Notes under the pieces: generated by a model
Database searches by the model: none
What the model was told of the DNA's origin: nothing
The model's input: the letters and a program-made list of their open reading frames with translations, nothing else
From: Bacillota bacterium
Lineage (GTDB): Bacteria; Bacillota; Clostridia; Christensenellales; Aristaeellaceae
Length of the DNA: 30,762 nt
Assembly (NCBI GenBank): GCA_023415145.1
Contig: JAEZLW010000008.1
Span: 1-30,762, forward strand
Direction of reading: 5' to 3'
Program-made: the position numbers and the translations under genes
Part shown: in pieces, positions 24,224-30,762 of the stretch
How the letters are laid out: every line of letters begins with the position of its first letter
How positions within the stretch are numbered: position 1 is the stretch's first letter

Positions 24224-24349
24224 ACCAAGATACCTCCCATGATAATTTTTATCCTTCACCGCATGTTTGCGGCTAGAAATCCAGGTTAACAGCAGGGCCT
24301 TTACAAACATGTTAAAAAATACGTAATAGCCATACATATTCCTGTGCGG

Positions 24350-24379
24350 ATTATACCATATCGCCTGGCCGGGCGGCAA
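24350..24379 (-). promoter_or_regulatory. Predicted dctPQM promoter
   Basis: Minus strand extended -10 TGGTATAAT (TATAAT at 24350-24355) with -35 TTGCCG (24374-24379) at 18 bases. The leader is about 120 bases and contains a small hairpin CCGCA-AACA-TGCGG near the ribosome site. The rest of 24224-24444 holds no gene that I can support. Confidence 0.6.
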
Positions 24380-24444
24380 GCGGAATCCCTTAATTCCCAG
24401 AGGACACGCGTACATACCATATCATTGTTCAGCCACAGTTGCCA

Positions 24445-25521
24445 TTAAAGAGTAAACTGCACGTACATTTCACCGGCTATATCCGCCATTTCCGCTATGG
24501 TCTTGTCCTGAACGGGGATACCCTTTGACATCTTCTCTTTACGTGATTCCCATTCCTTTTCGCCATGGGTATATATACGCTGCTGCCCAGACGCCTTGGG
24601 CGCTTCACGAAGCTTATGAAGGTAAATGGAAAAATTGTTCCTGATTTCTTTCTTTTCCCCGAACAAGCCGTAATCCACCGCCCAGAAGCAGTGGGCAATA
24701 CCGGATCCAACAGGCTTTTGATAAATTTCATCCGATGTCGTACCACCGGACAAAATGGATGTGAACAACTCACAGATCAAACCAAAGCCATATCCCTTGT
24801 GCCCCGATGTTGTTTCATCAAACCCGCCCAGCGGCAAAATGCCCCCGCCCAGCTTTGCGGTGATGTTTTTGAGCACCGGCCCCGTTTCTGTCGATTCCTG
24901 GCCGTCTGCATCCAGCATCCAGCCCTTGGGTGTCTGTTTGCCCTGCTTGTGATAAACCTCCAGTTTGCCCCGGGGTACAACAGTCGTGGCCGCATCAAAC
25001 AGAAAGGGAATCGGCTCAGCTGGCATGGCCAAAGCGATAGGGTTGGAGCCCAGCATGGCACGGCTCCCGAAAGTAGGTACCATGATGGCCTCGGAGTTGG
25101 TCATGCAGATACCCATCAGGTCATGATGGAGTGCCATTTCCGCATAGTAGCCTGCAATGCCGTAATGGTTGGAGTTGCGTACCGTCACCATGCCGATACC
25201 ACTGGTTTTCGCCTTGTGGATAGCCTTGTTCATGGCATGGTGCGCCGCCAACTGCCCCATCATATCCTTAGCATCTATGACTGCCGACAAAGGCGTTTCG
25301 AATACCGTTTCCGGCCTGGCTTTGGTATTCACCAGGCCGGATGAAATTTCCTTATGATAGCGCGTAAGGCGCTGGACGCCGTGGGATTCTATGCCATTCA
25401 AATCAGCCGTAAGCAGCACATCGGCAATCAGGTTGCTATCCGCTTCGGAAAAACCGTAGGCACAAAACTGGCGAATACAGAACGCACGCAATGCATCGTA
25501 TGGAATCAGCCTGTAACCCAT
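24445..25521 (-). CDS. LDH2-family malate/lactate-type dehydrogenase, YjmC-like
   Basis: 358 residues from ATG 25521 (a GTG three codons up is less well placed). Family marks: GIESHGVQRLTRYHKEI (about 44-60), TVRNSNHYGIAGYYAEMAL (about 114-132), TNSEAIMVPTFGSRAMLGSNPIALAMP and GHKGYGFGLICELF. LDH2 enzymes reduce 2-keto acids with NAD(P)H using a fold unlike Rossmann enzymes; members act on malate, lactate, ureidoglycolate or diketogulonate. The Bacillus subtilis uronate operon has a similar gene, yjmC, so a sugar-acid substrate is likely. It follows kdgK after 27 bases and is probably the last gene of the kdg operon. Confidence 0.88.
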   Translation of the reverse strand: MGYRLIPYDALRAFCIRQFCAYGFSEADSNLIADVLLTADLNGIESHGVQRLTRYHKEISSGLVNTKARPETVFETPLSAVIDAKDMMGQLAAHHAMNKAIHKAKTSGIGMVTVRNSNHYGIAGYYAEMALHHDLMGICMTNSEAIMVPTFGSRAMLGSNPIALAMPAEPIPFLFDAATTVVPRGKLEVYHKQGKQTPKGWMLDADGQESTETGPVLKNITAKLGGGILPLGGFDETTSGHKGYGFGLICELFTSILSGGTTSDEIYQKPVGSGIAHCFWAVDYGLFGEKKEIRNNFSIYLHKLREAPKASGQQRIYTHGEKEWESRKEKMSKGIPVQDKTIAEMADIAGEMYVQFTL

Positions 25522-25548
25522 GCGCCCCACACTCCCACGTTATGTCGT

Positions 25549-26586
25549 TTACCGCTGCACCCGGCCGGAGCCGGAGCCTTTCATTAGGCTTTCCACTTCC
25601 GATACAGACACTCTGTTGAAGTCACCATTGATGGTATGCTTCAGGCACGAGGCTGCCACTGCAAACTCCAGCGCTTTTTTCTCGTCGCCGTATGTATTGA
25701 TGCCGTAGATGAGCCCGGCGCCAAAGCTGTCGCCGCCGCCTACACGGTCGACGATGTGAGTGATCGCATACTTACGGGAAAGCAAAAAGTCTTTCCCATT
25801 GTATAGGCAGGCGCTCCAATCGTTGTGGTTGGCCGACTTGCTTTCCCGAAGGGTGATGGCGACACGCTTGATATTTGGAAATTCACTCATGGCCAGCTTG
25901 GCGATGGCCTTGTATTGCTCCACGTTCAGTTCGCCCGATTCAACCTCCGAGCTGGATTCGGCCTTTAGGCCCAGCGCCATTTGAAAATCCTCTTCATTGG
26001 CAATCACTGTATCCACATAATGTGTTAGCTCCCGCATGACTTCGGAAGCAGTCTTGCCGTACTTCCACAAATTCTTGCGGTAATTCAAGTCGCAGCTTAC
26101 ATGCAGGCCTGCCGCCTTGGCAGCCTTCACAGCTTCCATACACAAATCTGCCGCGCCCTGGCTGATCGCAGGAGTGATGCCGGTGAAGTGGAACCAGGTT
26201 GCCCCGGCAAAGGCCTTGTTCCAATCGATATCGCCGGGCTTGCTCTTGGCAATGGCCGATTCCGCTCGGTCATAAATCACCTTGCTGGGCCGCTGCACTG
26301 CGCCGGTCTCCAGAAAGTAGATGCCCATACGTTTGTTGTTCCTTACGATGTTGGATACATCCACACCAAAACCCCGAAGTTCCCTCATACATGCTTCGCC
26401 GATGTCGTTGCTGGGCAGCAGGGTAACAAAGGCGGTATTCATGCCGAAATTGGCTAAGGATACGCATACATTGGCTTCGCCTCCGCCAAAGGTAGCCTCC
26501 AGGGACGGAGACTGGAAAAACCGTTCAACGCCCGGGCTTTTCAAACGCAGCATGATTTCGCCAAAGGTAACAACTTTACAGCTCAT
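25549..26586 (-). CDS. kdgK: 2-keto-3-deoxygluconate kinase (PfkB family)
   Basis: 345 residues from ATG 26586, chosen because GAGAGAG lies 9 bases upstream and the peptide then starts MSCKVVTFGEIMLRL, as usual. FGGGEANVCVSLANFGMNTAFV (about 33-54) is the PfkB substrate site; RVGGGDSFGAGL (about 279-290) is the second signature with catalytic Asp, the DTxGAGD motif appearing as RVGGGD. SCDLNYRKNLW and ANEEDF are typical of KDG kinases. It phosphorylates KDG to KDPG. The previous gene, kdgA, ends 21 bases upstream, so both share one transcript. Confidence 0.93.
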   Translation of the reverse strand: MSCKVVTFGEIMLRLKSPGVERFFQSPSLEATFGGGEANVCVSLANFGMNTAFVTLLPSNDIGEACMRELRGFGVDVSNIVRNNKRMGIYFLETGAVQRPSKVIYDRAESAIAKSKPGDIDWNKAFAGATWFHFTGITPAISQGAADLCMEAVKAAKAAGLHVSCDLNYRKNLWKYGKTASEVMRELTHYVDTVIANEEDFQMALGLKAESSSEVESGELNVEQYKAIAKLAMSEFPNIKRVAITLRESKSANHNDWSACLYNGKDFLLSRKYAITHIVDRVGGGDSFGAGLIYGINTYGDEKKALEFAVAASCLKHTINGDFNRVSVSEVESLMKGSGSGRVQR

Positions 26587-26607
26587 TGCACTCATCTCTC
26601 TCGTCAA

Positions 26608-27567
26608 TTACTTTTGCAGCAGGTGGAAGGCAAACCCGGCAATTTCATCCTGCAAATAGATGGCCACAGCCTTGCCGTTTTTCTCGGTGGCGCTTGCTTC
26701 GTCAAAGGCAAAGCCACGCTTGAGCAAATGCCACTTGGCCCTTGCGATGCTGTTGGTGCGGATGGCAACATGTCCATGGGTGCCCCTGAACGGCTTTTTC
26801 ATCAGTTCAAAGCCAGAACCAACAAAGGTGGAGTTGTTTCCATCCTTGATATCCCAACCAAGAAGCGTGCAGATTAGCTGTGCCTCACGCATGGCGTTCT
26901 CCGGGCTACCGGTGTTGAAGCCGATGTGGGCCAGTTCAAAGCCCAGCAAAAGAGCTACTGCACTTTGGGTGATTGTTTTGATCCTGTCCCAATCCTTTGC
27001 ATCCACCGCATCCTGGGGCACCATCCAGCTTCCGCCGCAGGCCGCCACCTTTGGGAAGGACAGGTATTCCACCAGATTCTTTTCACTGATGCCGCCGGTG
27101 GGCACAAAGGTGACATTTCCGTAAGGCGCGCTCAGTGCCTTGATCATATTCAGGCCGCCCAGCGCTTCGGCAGGAAAGAATTTCACAGTCTTAAGCCCCA
27201 TGGATAGGGCCGTTTCAATATCCGACGGATTGGCGCAGCCGGGGAGAACGGGAACATTTTTCTTCTGGCAATATTCCACTACCTTGGGGTTTAATCCTGG
27301 AGACACGATGTAAGCCGCTCCGGCCCCCACAGCCCGGTCTACCTGTTCGGTGGTTAAAACCGTGCCCGCACCAAGGATGACCTTTGGAAGCTGCTCATGA
27401 ACCAAGCGGATGGATTCCTCCGCCGCCGCCGAACGGAAGGTGATCTCCGCCACAGGCAAACCGCCATCCGCCAGCGCACGGCACAAAGGCACTGCATCCT
27501 GTGCGTTTTCAACCTTAATTACAGGAACAAGACCGGCCAAAGATAACTTTTCCAACATGTCCATCAT
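26608..27567 (-). CDS. kdgA: KDPG aldolase fused to a C-terminal VOC-like domain
   Basis: 319 residues; ordinary KDPG aldolases have about 205-215. Residues 1-205 are the complete aldolase: GLVPVIKVENAQDAVPLCRALADGG, catalytic Glu in VAEITFRS (E41), GAGTVLT, SPGLNP, Schiff-base Lys in KFFPAE (K129) and TGGISEKNL. Residues about 209-319 look like a VOC/glyoxalase-type fold: ELAHIGFNTGSPENA at the first strand, GTHGHVAIRTNSIARAKWHLLKRGF starting the second half and ending IAGFAFHLLQK. It splits KDPG to pyruvate and glyceraldehyde-3-phosphate. The extra domain may tune activity or bind a metal or metabolite (unknown). GGAAGG precedes the ATG. Confidence 0.93.
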   Translation of the reverse strand: MMDMLEKLSLAGLVPVIKVENAQDAVPLCRALADGGLPVAEITFRSAAAEESIRLVHEQLPKVILGAGTVLTTEQVDRAVGAGAAYIVSPGLNPKVVEYCQKKNVPVLPGCANPSDIETALSMGLKTVKFFPAEALGGLNMIKALSAPYGNVTFVPTGGISEKNLVEYLSFPKVAACGGSWMVPQDAVDAKDWDRIKTITQSAVALLLGFELAHIGFNTGSPENAMREAQLICTLLGWDIKDGNNSTFVGSGFELMKKPFRGTHGHVAIRTNSIARAKWHLLKRGFAFDEASATEKNGKAVAIYLQDEIAGFAFHLLQK

Positions 27568-27645
27568 TAACGCCTTCCTTATACAATCGCTTGATCTATT
27601 GAAAACGGCGCGGCAGGCTGCTCACACAAAGTGACCAACACCTTT

Positions 27646-28407
27646 TTATACCGCCCGCAGCACCCGTTGGATCTTGCGTTGGGCCCGAAGCAGCATCTGT
27701 CCGTACGCAGCAATCTCACTTTCCCCCATGCGGAAGGAAGGTGCCGATATGCTCAAGGCGTAGACAGGGCGGTCATCACGGCCCCTTATGGCTACGCCGA
27801 TGCAGCTTACGTTCGTGTTGCTCTCCTGGGTTTCGGTGGCATACCCATCTTGCCTGACAACCTCCAGTTGCTTTACAAGAATGCCTATATCTGTAATGGT
27901 ATGGGGCGTCAGGGCAATCAATTCCCGGCCATCGTACAGGCTGCGCACCTCATCCTCCGTCAGGCAGGCCAAAAATGCTTTGCCCATGGCAGTTGTGTGC
28001 AGCGGCATTCGAACGCCTACATGACTTGACATACGTATGGACTGGGTAGACTCCATTTTGTCAATATATAGAACATCCAACCCGCTCAGTATACCGCAAT
28101 GCATGGTCTCGTTACATGCCCGGGATATATCTGCCATATACTGGCGGATCACGCTGGTGACATCCACATGATTCACCGCCGCGCTGCCCACTTCAAACAG
28201 CTTCAGGCCCAACTGATACCGGGGAGAATTGTCTGCCTTATGCAGATACTTGTACTGCATCAGCGTATGCAGAAGATTGAACGCGCTGCTTTTGGGCATT
28301 TCCATGGCTTTGGCAATTTGATGCAGTTCCAGGCCTTCGGGATTCTCACTTAAAAGCTCCAGTATTTCCAGCCCGCGGGAAAGCGTTCGATTTATCGTTT
28401 CCGGCAT
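27646..28407 (-). CDS. kdgR: IclR-family regulator of the uronate genes
   Basis: 253 residues from ATG 28407 (MPETINRTLSRGLEILELL). The N-terminal winged helix (about 8-65) has LELHQIAKAMEMPKSSAFNLLHTLMQYKYL. The C-terminal effector domain has GVRMPLHTTAMGKAFLACL, the TQESNTNVSCIGVAIRGRD loop and ALSISAPSFRM, as in IclR/KdgR. It heads the kdgA-kdgK operon, so KDG or a related sugar acid is the likely ligand and these genes plus the transporter the likely targets. A 13-base palindrome at its own start site suggests autoregulation. The exact kdgR name rests on context. Confidence 0.85.
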   Translation of the reverse strand: MPETINRTLSRGLEILELLSENPEGLELHQIAKAMEMPKSSAFNLLHTLMQYKYLHKADNSPRYQLGLKLFEVGSAAVNHVDVTSVIRQYMADISRACNETMHCGILSGLDVLYIDKMESTQSIRMSSHVGVRMPLHTTAMGKAFLACLTEDEVRSLYDGRELIALTPHTITDIGILVKQLEVVRQDGYATETQESNTNVSCIGVAIRGRDDRPVYALSISAPSFRMGESEIAAYGQMLLRAQRKIQRVLRAV

Positions 28408-28436
28408 GCAAACACCGCCACAATCGTACATATATA

Positions 28437-28489
28437 TGAACATCGTTCAGAATCAAGAATATGATATCACGCCAATACAGCTCAGTCAA
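28437..28489 (-). promoter_or_regulatory. kdgR promoter with palindrome at the start site
   Basis: Minus strand -35 TTGACT (28484-28489), 17-base spacer, -10 TATCAT (28461-28466); expected start near 28454. The perfect palindrome TGAAC-ATC-GTTCA (28437-28449) lies just past it, well placed for repression by the encoded IclR protein. Confidence 0.7.
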
Positions 28490-28532
28490 GTACATTTTTT
28501 ATGGATTTGTAAATAAAGGCCGAAGTTCAACC

Positions 28533-28571
28533 AAAAAACATGGCACGCAGGCCTTTGCCTCCGCGCCACAT
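28533..28571 (-). terminator. Terminator after the 54-residue gene
   Basis: Minus strand: 15-base arms (28557-28571 with 28538-28552, three mismatches or wobbles), 4-base loop, followed by TTTTTT. It isolates the small gene from the kdgR promoter. Confidence 0.8.
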
Positions 28572-28588
28572 CCCAAACGGAAAACATT

Positions 28589-28753
28589 TTAATCGGACGG
28601 AATCTGCTTGTGGATGGAATACAGGTCACCATAAGCATCCGCCTCCTCCTCATCCTTCAGAGCGGATGGGATAAGGCCGGTACATTCAGTGATGGAGGCC
28701 ACCTTTTCCAGGTCATAGCTTGGTTCTACACGCTTTTGAGGTTTAGGAGGCAT
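28589..28753 (-). CDS. Small unknown protein, 54 residues
   Basis: The frame starts at an ATG 7 bases after GGAGGG (28761-28766) and ends TAA at 28589. The peptide begins MPPKPQKRVEPSYDLEKVAS, then ITECTGLIPSALKDEEEADAYGDLYSIHKQ. It is basic at the start, acidic in the middle and has no membrane segment. A strong ribosome site and a dedicated terminator support it as a real gene. The layout ITECTGLIP and YGDLYSIHK reminds me of small conserved clostridial proteins, but I cannot name a family. It may share a transcript with the membrane protein upstream (56-base gap). Confidence 0.7.
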   Translation of the reverse strand: MPPKPQKRVEPSYDLEKVASITECTGLIPSALKDEEEADAYGDLYSIHKQIPSD

Positions 28754-28809
28754 ATTTTTACCCTCCTTTCCTTAAGGTTTGCCTTGTGCCGCCGCGATGG
28801 ATGGCGGAC

Positions 28810-29067
28810 CTACTTGGCTTTTTTCTGGACCATATTTACAATGAACAGAACCAGGCACGCACCGGCCACAGCAATCAAAAGGCTGCCAAGATTGAAGCCC
28901 GAGATACCGCCAATGCCGAGCAGCGAGGCCAAAAAGCCGCCCACGATGGAGCCTATCACACCAAAGAGGATGTTGGCCCCGATTCCCATCTGAGAATTTC
29001 TCCCCATGATGATGCTGGCCAGCCACCCAGCCAATGCGCCAAAGACAAGCCATAGAATGATATTCAT
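28810..29067 (-). CDS. GlsB/YeaQ/YmgE-family small membrane protein
   Basis: 85 residues from ATG 29067; the frame extends 15 codons upstream but the family starts at MNIILWLVFGALAGWLAS. Three hydrophobic helices are visible (about 3-20, 29-52, 57-79), with glycine-zipper-like segments GANILFGVIGSIVGGFLASLLG, and a basic KKAK end. The family is called 'transglycosylase-associated' from an early annotation; it is linked to stress responses but has no proven activity. AAGGAG lies 11 bases before the start. Confidence 0.85.
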   Translation of the reverse strand: MNIILWLVFGALAGWLASIIMGRNSQMGIGANILFGVIGSIVGGFLASLLGIGGISGFNLGSLLIAVAGACLVLFIVNMVQKKAK

Positions 29068-29221
29068 GCTCCCAATTGCTCCTTCCAAAATGCAACGATT
29101 CGGAACTGACAAGCGTCCCCCTGTATTCTATGCCGTCCAAGCGGAAAGTATGCCGCCTTCCACTGAAATAGGCCAAATGGCTCTAAAACGGTTTGCTGGT
29201 ATTGGATAAAATGGCTCGCGC

Positions 29222-29250
29222 TGTACAAAAAACCGAAAACGGTATATACT
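29222..29250 (+). promoter_or_regulatory. Predicted promoter of the D,D-carboxypeptidase gene
   Basis: -35 TGTACA (29222-29227), 17-base spacer, -10 TATACT (29245-29250); start near 29257, giving a leader of about 40 bases with GGGAGGG before the ATG. Confidence 0.55.
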
Positions 29251-29295
29251 ACATTATTATTGGTTATAAGCAAACCGGCTTTTGGGAGGGTTGAC

Positions 29296-30762
29296 ATGCG
29301 GCGCCACACCAAATTATCGTTCCGTTTCGGAGCATGGCTATGCATATTTCTTCTCTTGCCTGTTCTTTTGTTTTCAACCCTAGCGCAGGCTGAAGAGCCC
29401 GAACTGTCATCCGATGCGAACCCTTACGATCCGGAGCAGCCCGGGAATTTGCAGGAAGATCAGCTGGTCGCCACCTCCGCCATACTCATTGAGGCAGACT
29501 CCGGTGAAGTGGTTTTTGAAAAAAACGCCGATCAGATCATGTTCCCCGCCTCCACCACCAAGATACTGACCGTATACCTTGGTCTTACCATAGGGAAGAC
29601 CAACAACATGCTGGATGAAATCATCACCATCAGCGAAGAGGCGGCTAACCTGCCGGAAGGCTCTTCCACCATCCCTTTGTCCGCAGGCGAAACCATACGT
29701 TTTGAGGACCTTTTGTACGCCACCATGATCCGCTCCGGCAATGAAGGCGCAAATGCTATCGCGGAAACGATCTCAGGCTCCGTCCCGGATTTTATGGATC
29801 TGATGAACCAAACCGTCAATTATATGGGCTGTACATCGACCCACTTTACCAACCCTCACGGTCTGCACGACGAACAGCATTACACCACTGCGCGGGATAT
29901 GGCCATTATCGCCCGTGAAGCCATGAAAAACAGCACCTTCAGGCAAATTGCAGCCTCCACCTCCTATGCCCTCCCCAAAAGCAACATGTATAGGGCCCGT
30001 ACCTTACGCAACAGCGAAAATGCGCTGATGAACCAGGGTGATAACAACAACAAATACTTCTACCCTTATGCCGACGGTATCAAAACCGGCTTCACCAACG
30101 AAGCCGGCCGATGCTTTGTGGGATCAGCTTCAAAAAACGGCGTATCCCTTATTTCTGTTGTGTTTTATTCCAGCAGCACGGGCCGGTGGACCGATACGAA
30201 GAAGCTGATGGAGTATGGCTTTTCCCAATATGTCAGTGTATCCCCGGTGGAATTGTACGACATGAACCCCATAGTTCTGGAGACTACCGGCTTTTCCAGG
30301 GATGACCTTGACCTTGGCCGATTGCCGCTATACCTGGTACCCTTGGATTCCTCCGCTACCGCATCCATAGTCGCCACACGTTCCCAAGTGGAGTCTATGG
30401 CCAGAAACCTTCAGCAAAAGGTAATCATTGAATACATCCGTGATTTTTCCGCCCCCATCGAAGCCGGGGAGCAGATGGGTACGCTGACTTACTTCCCTCC
30501 CGAAGGCAGCAGCGAACCGGTGGAATATGCCTTAATCGCCTCACGGAGCATCAAGCTTCGTGAAAACGCCCCCAAGTCCATACAGGAGATTACGGCCGAA
30601 GCATATGAGGACCCCAATCCCTTCCCGCGACTCTCGCTGGAGTTTGTTATCATGGCCTTGCTGCCCATTGCCGGGGCGTACCTGCTCATCCGGATCATGA
30701 AGCGGGTCGTGAAGAAGTTTACGGGCCGAGGCACCAACCTGCCCAAACCTACCAGTAGGAGA
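29296..30762 (+). CDS. D-alanyl-D-alanine carboxypeptidase (DacF-like), 3' end cut off
   Basis: 489 codons are present with no stop before the right edge. The ATG follows GGGAGGG by 5 bases. Residues 1-32 are a signal peptide (LLPVLLFSTLAQA). Peptidase S11 motifs are complete: STTK (S86, K89), SGN (147-149) and KTG (263-265). A PBP5-type C-terminal beta domain follows (about 325-415), then a transmembrane anchor (about 451-470) and a basic cytoplasmic tail. It trims the terminal D-Ala from peptidoglycan stem peptides. In clostridia similar genes serve vegetative growth or, as dacF, spore cortex formation; which applies is unclear. Confidence 0.92.
   Translation, partial: MRRHTKLSFRFGAWLCIFLLLPVLLFSTLAQAEEPELSSDANPYDPEQPGNLQEDQLVATSAILIEADSGEVVFEKNADQIMFPASTTKILTVYLGLTIGKTNNMLDEIITISEEAANLPEGSSTIPLSAGETIRFEDLLYATMIRSGNEGANAIAETISGSVPDFMDLMNQTVNYMGCTSTHFTNPHGLHDEQHYTTARDMAIIAREAMKNSTFRQIAASTSYALPKSNMYRARTLRNSENALMNQGDNNNKYFYPYADGIKTGFTNEAGRCFVGSASKNGVSLISVVFYSSSTGRWTDTKKLMEYGFSQYVSVSPVELYDMNPIVLETTGFSRDDLDLGRLPLYLVPLDSSATASIVATRSQVESMARNLQQKVIIEYIRDFSAPIEAGEQMGTLTYFPPEGSSEPVEYALIASRSIKLRENAPKSIQEITAEAYEDPNPFPRLSLEFVIMALLPIAGAYLLIRIMKRVVKKFTGRGTNLPKPTSRR

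Noticed and set aside
23507..24289. 260-residue Gly/His/Val-rich frame on the plus strand
   Set aside because: It is antisense to dctP; low-complexity composition and no start signal.

Overview
The window is a chromosomal segment of a monoderm, Clostridia-type Firmicute. The grounds are the cdaA-cdaR c-di-AMP module, a Noc-type ParB next to rsmG, the clostridial DUF134/NifX pair, consensus sigma-A promoters and strong AGGAGG-type ribosome sites. Moderate GC and the uronate pathway fit a gut, rumen or digester anaerobe feeding on pectin or xylan uronates; that lifestyle, and any placement near Christensenellales, is inference. All calls come from reading the sequence; no database search was possible.

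Layout. 1-1296 (+): the 3' end of an ATP-grasp gene and an APH-type phosphotransferase, closed by a terminator. 1390-2302 (-): a DUF134-NifX fusion gene with a perfect-consensus promoter flanked by matching operator-like arms. 2382-7815 (-): a compact five-gene operon, cdaA-cdaR-unknown membrane protein-P-loop ATPase-rsmF-type methyltransferase. 8043-11353 (+): radC, ydcF/sanA-like, rsmG and noc, with strong hairpins around noc. 11354-12059: no convincing gene, but a large GC-rich inverted-repeat element. 12060-13724 (-): a cytoplasmic NlpC/P60-peptidoglycan-binding hydrolase, a DUF454 membrane protein and a small Smr protein.

13800-28490 is a hexuronate catabolic island. On the + strand are uxaC and uxuB (with a candidate leader peptide before uxaC), then an adenosine-deaminase-family gene. 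On the - strand, reading from the right, are an IclR regulator (kdgR-like), kdgA fused to a VOC-like domain, kdgK, an LDH2-family dehydrogenase, a TRAP transporter (dctP-dctQ-dctM), uxaB and uxaA. Together they encode uptake and the complete galacturonate route: isomerisation (UxaC), reduction (UxaB), dehydration (UxaA), phosphorylation (KdgK) and cleavage (KdgA) to pyruvate and glyceraldehyde-3-phosphate. The glucuronate branch has UxaC and UxuB, but mannonate dehydratase (UxuA) is not in the window.

28533-30762: a 54-residue unknown protein and a GlsB/YeaQ-type membrane protein (-), then the 5' part of a D-Ala-D-Ala carboxypeptidase (+) that runs off the right edge. No tRNA, rRNA, CRISPR array or transposase gene was seen.
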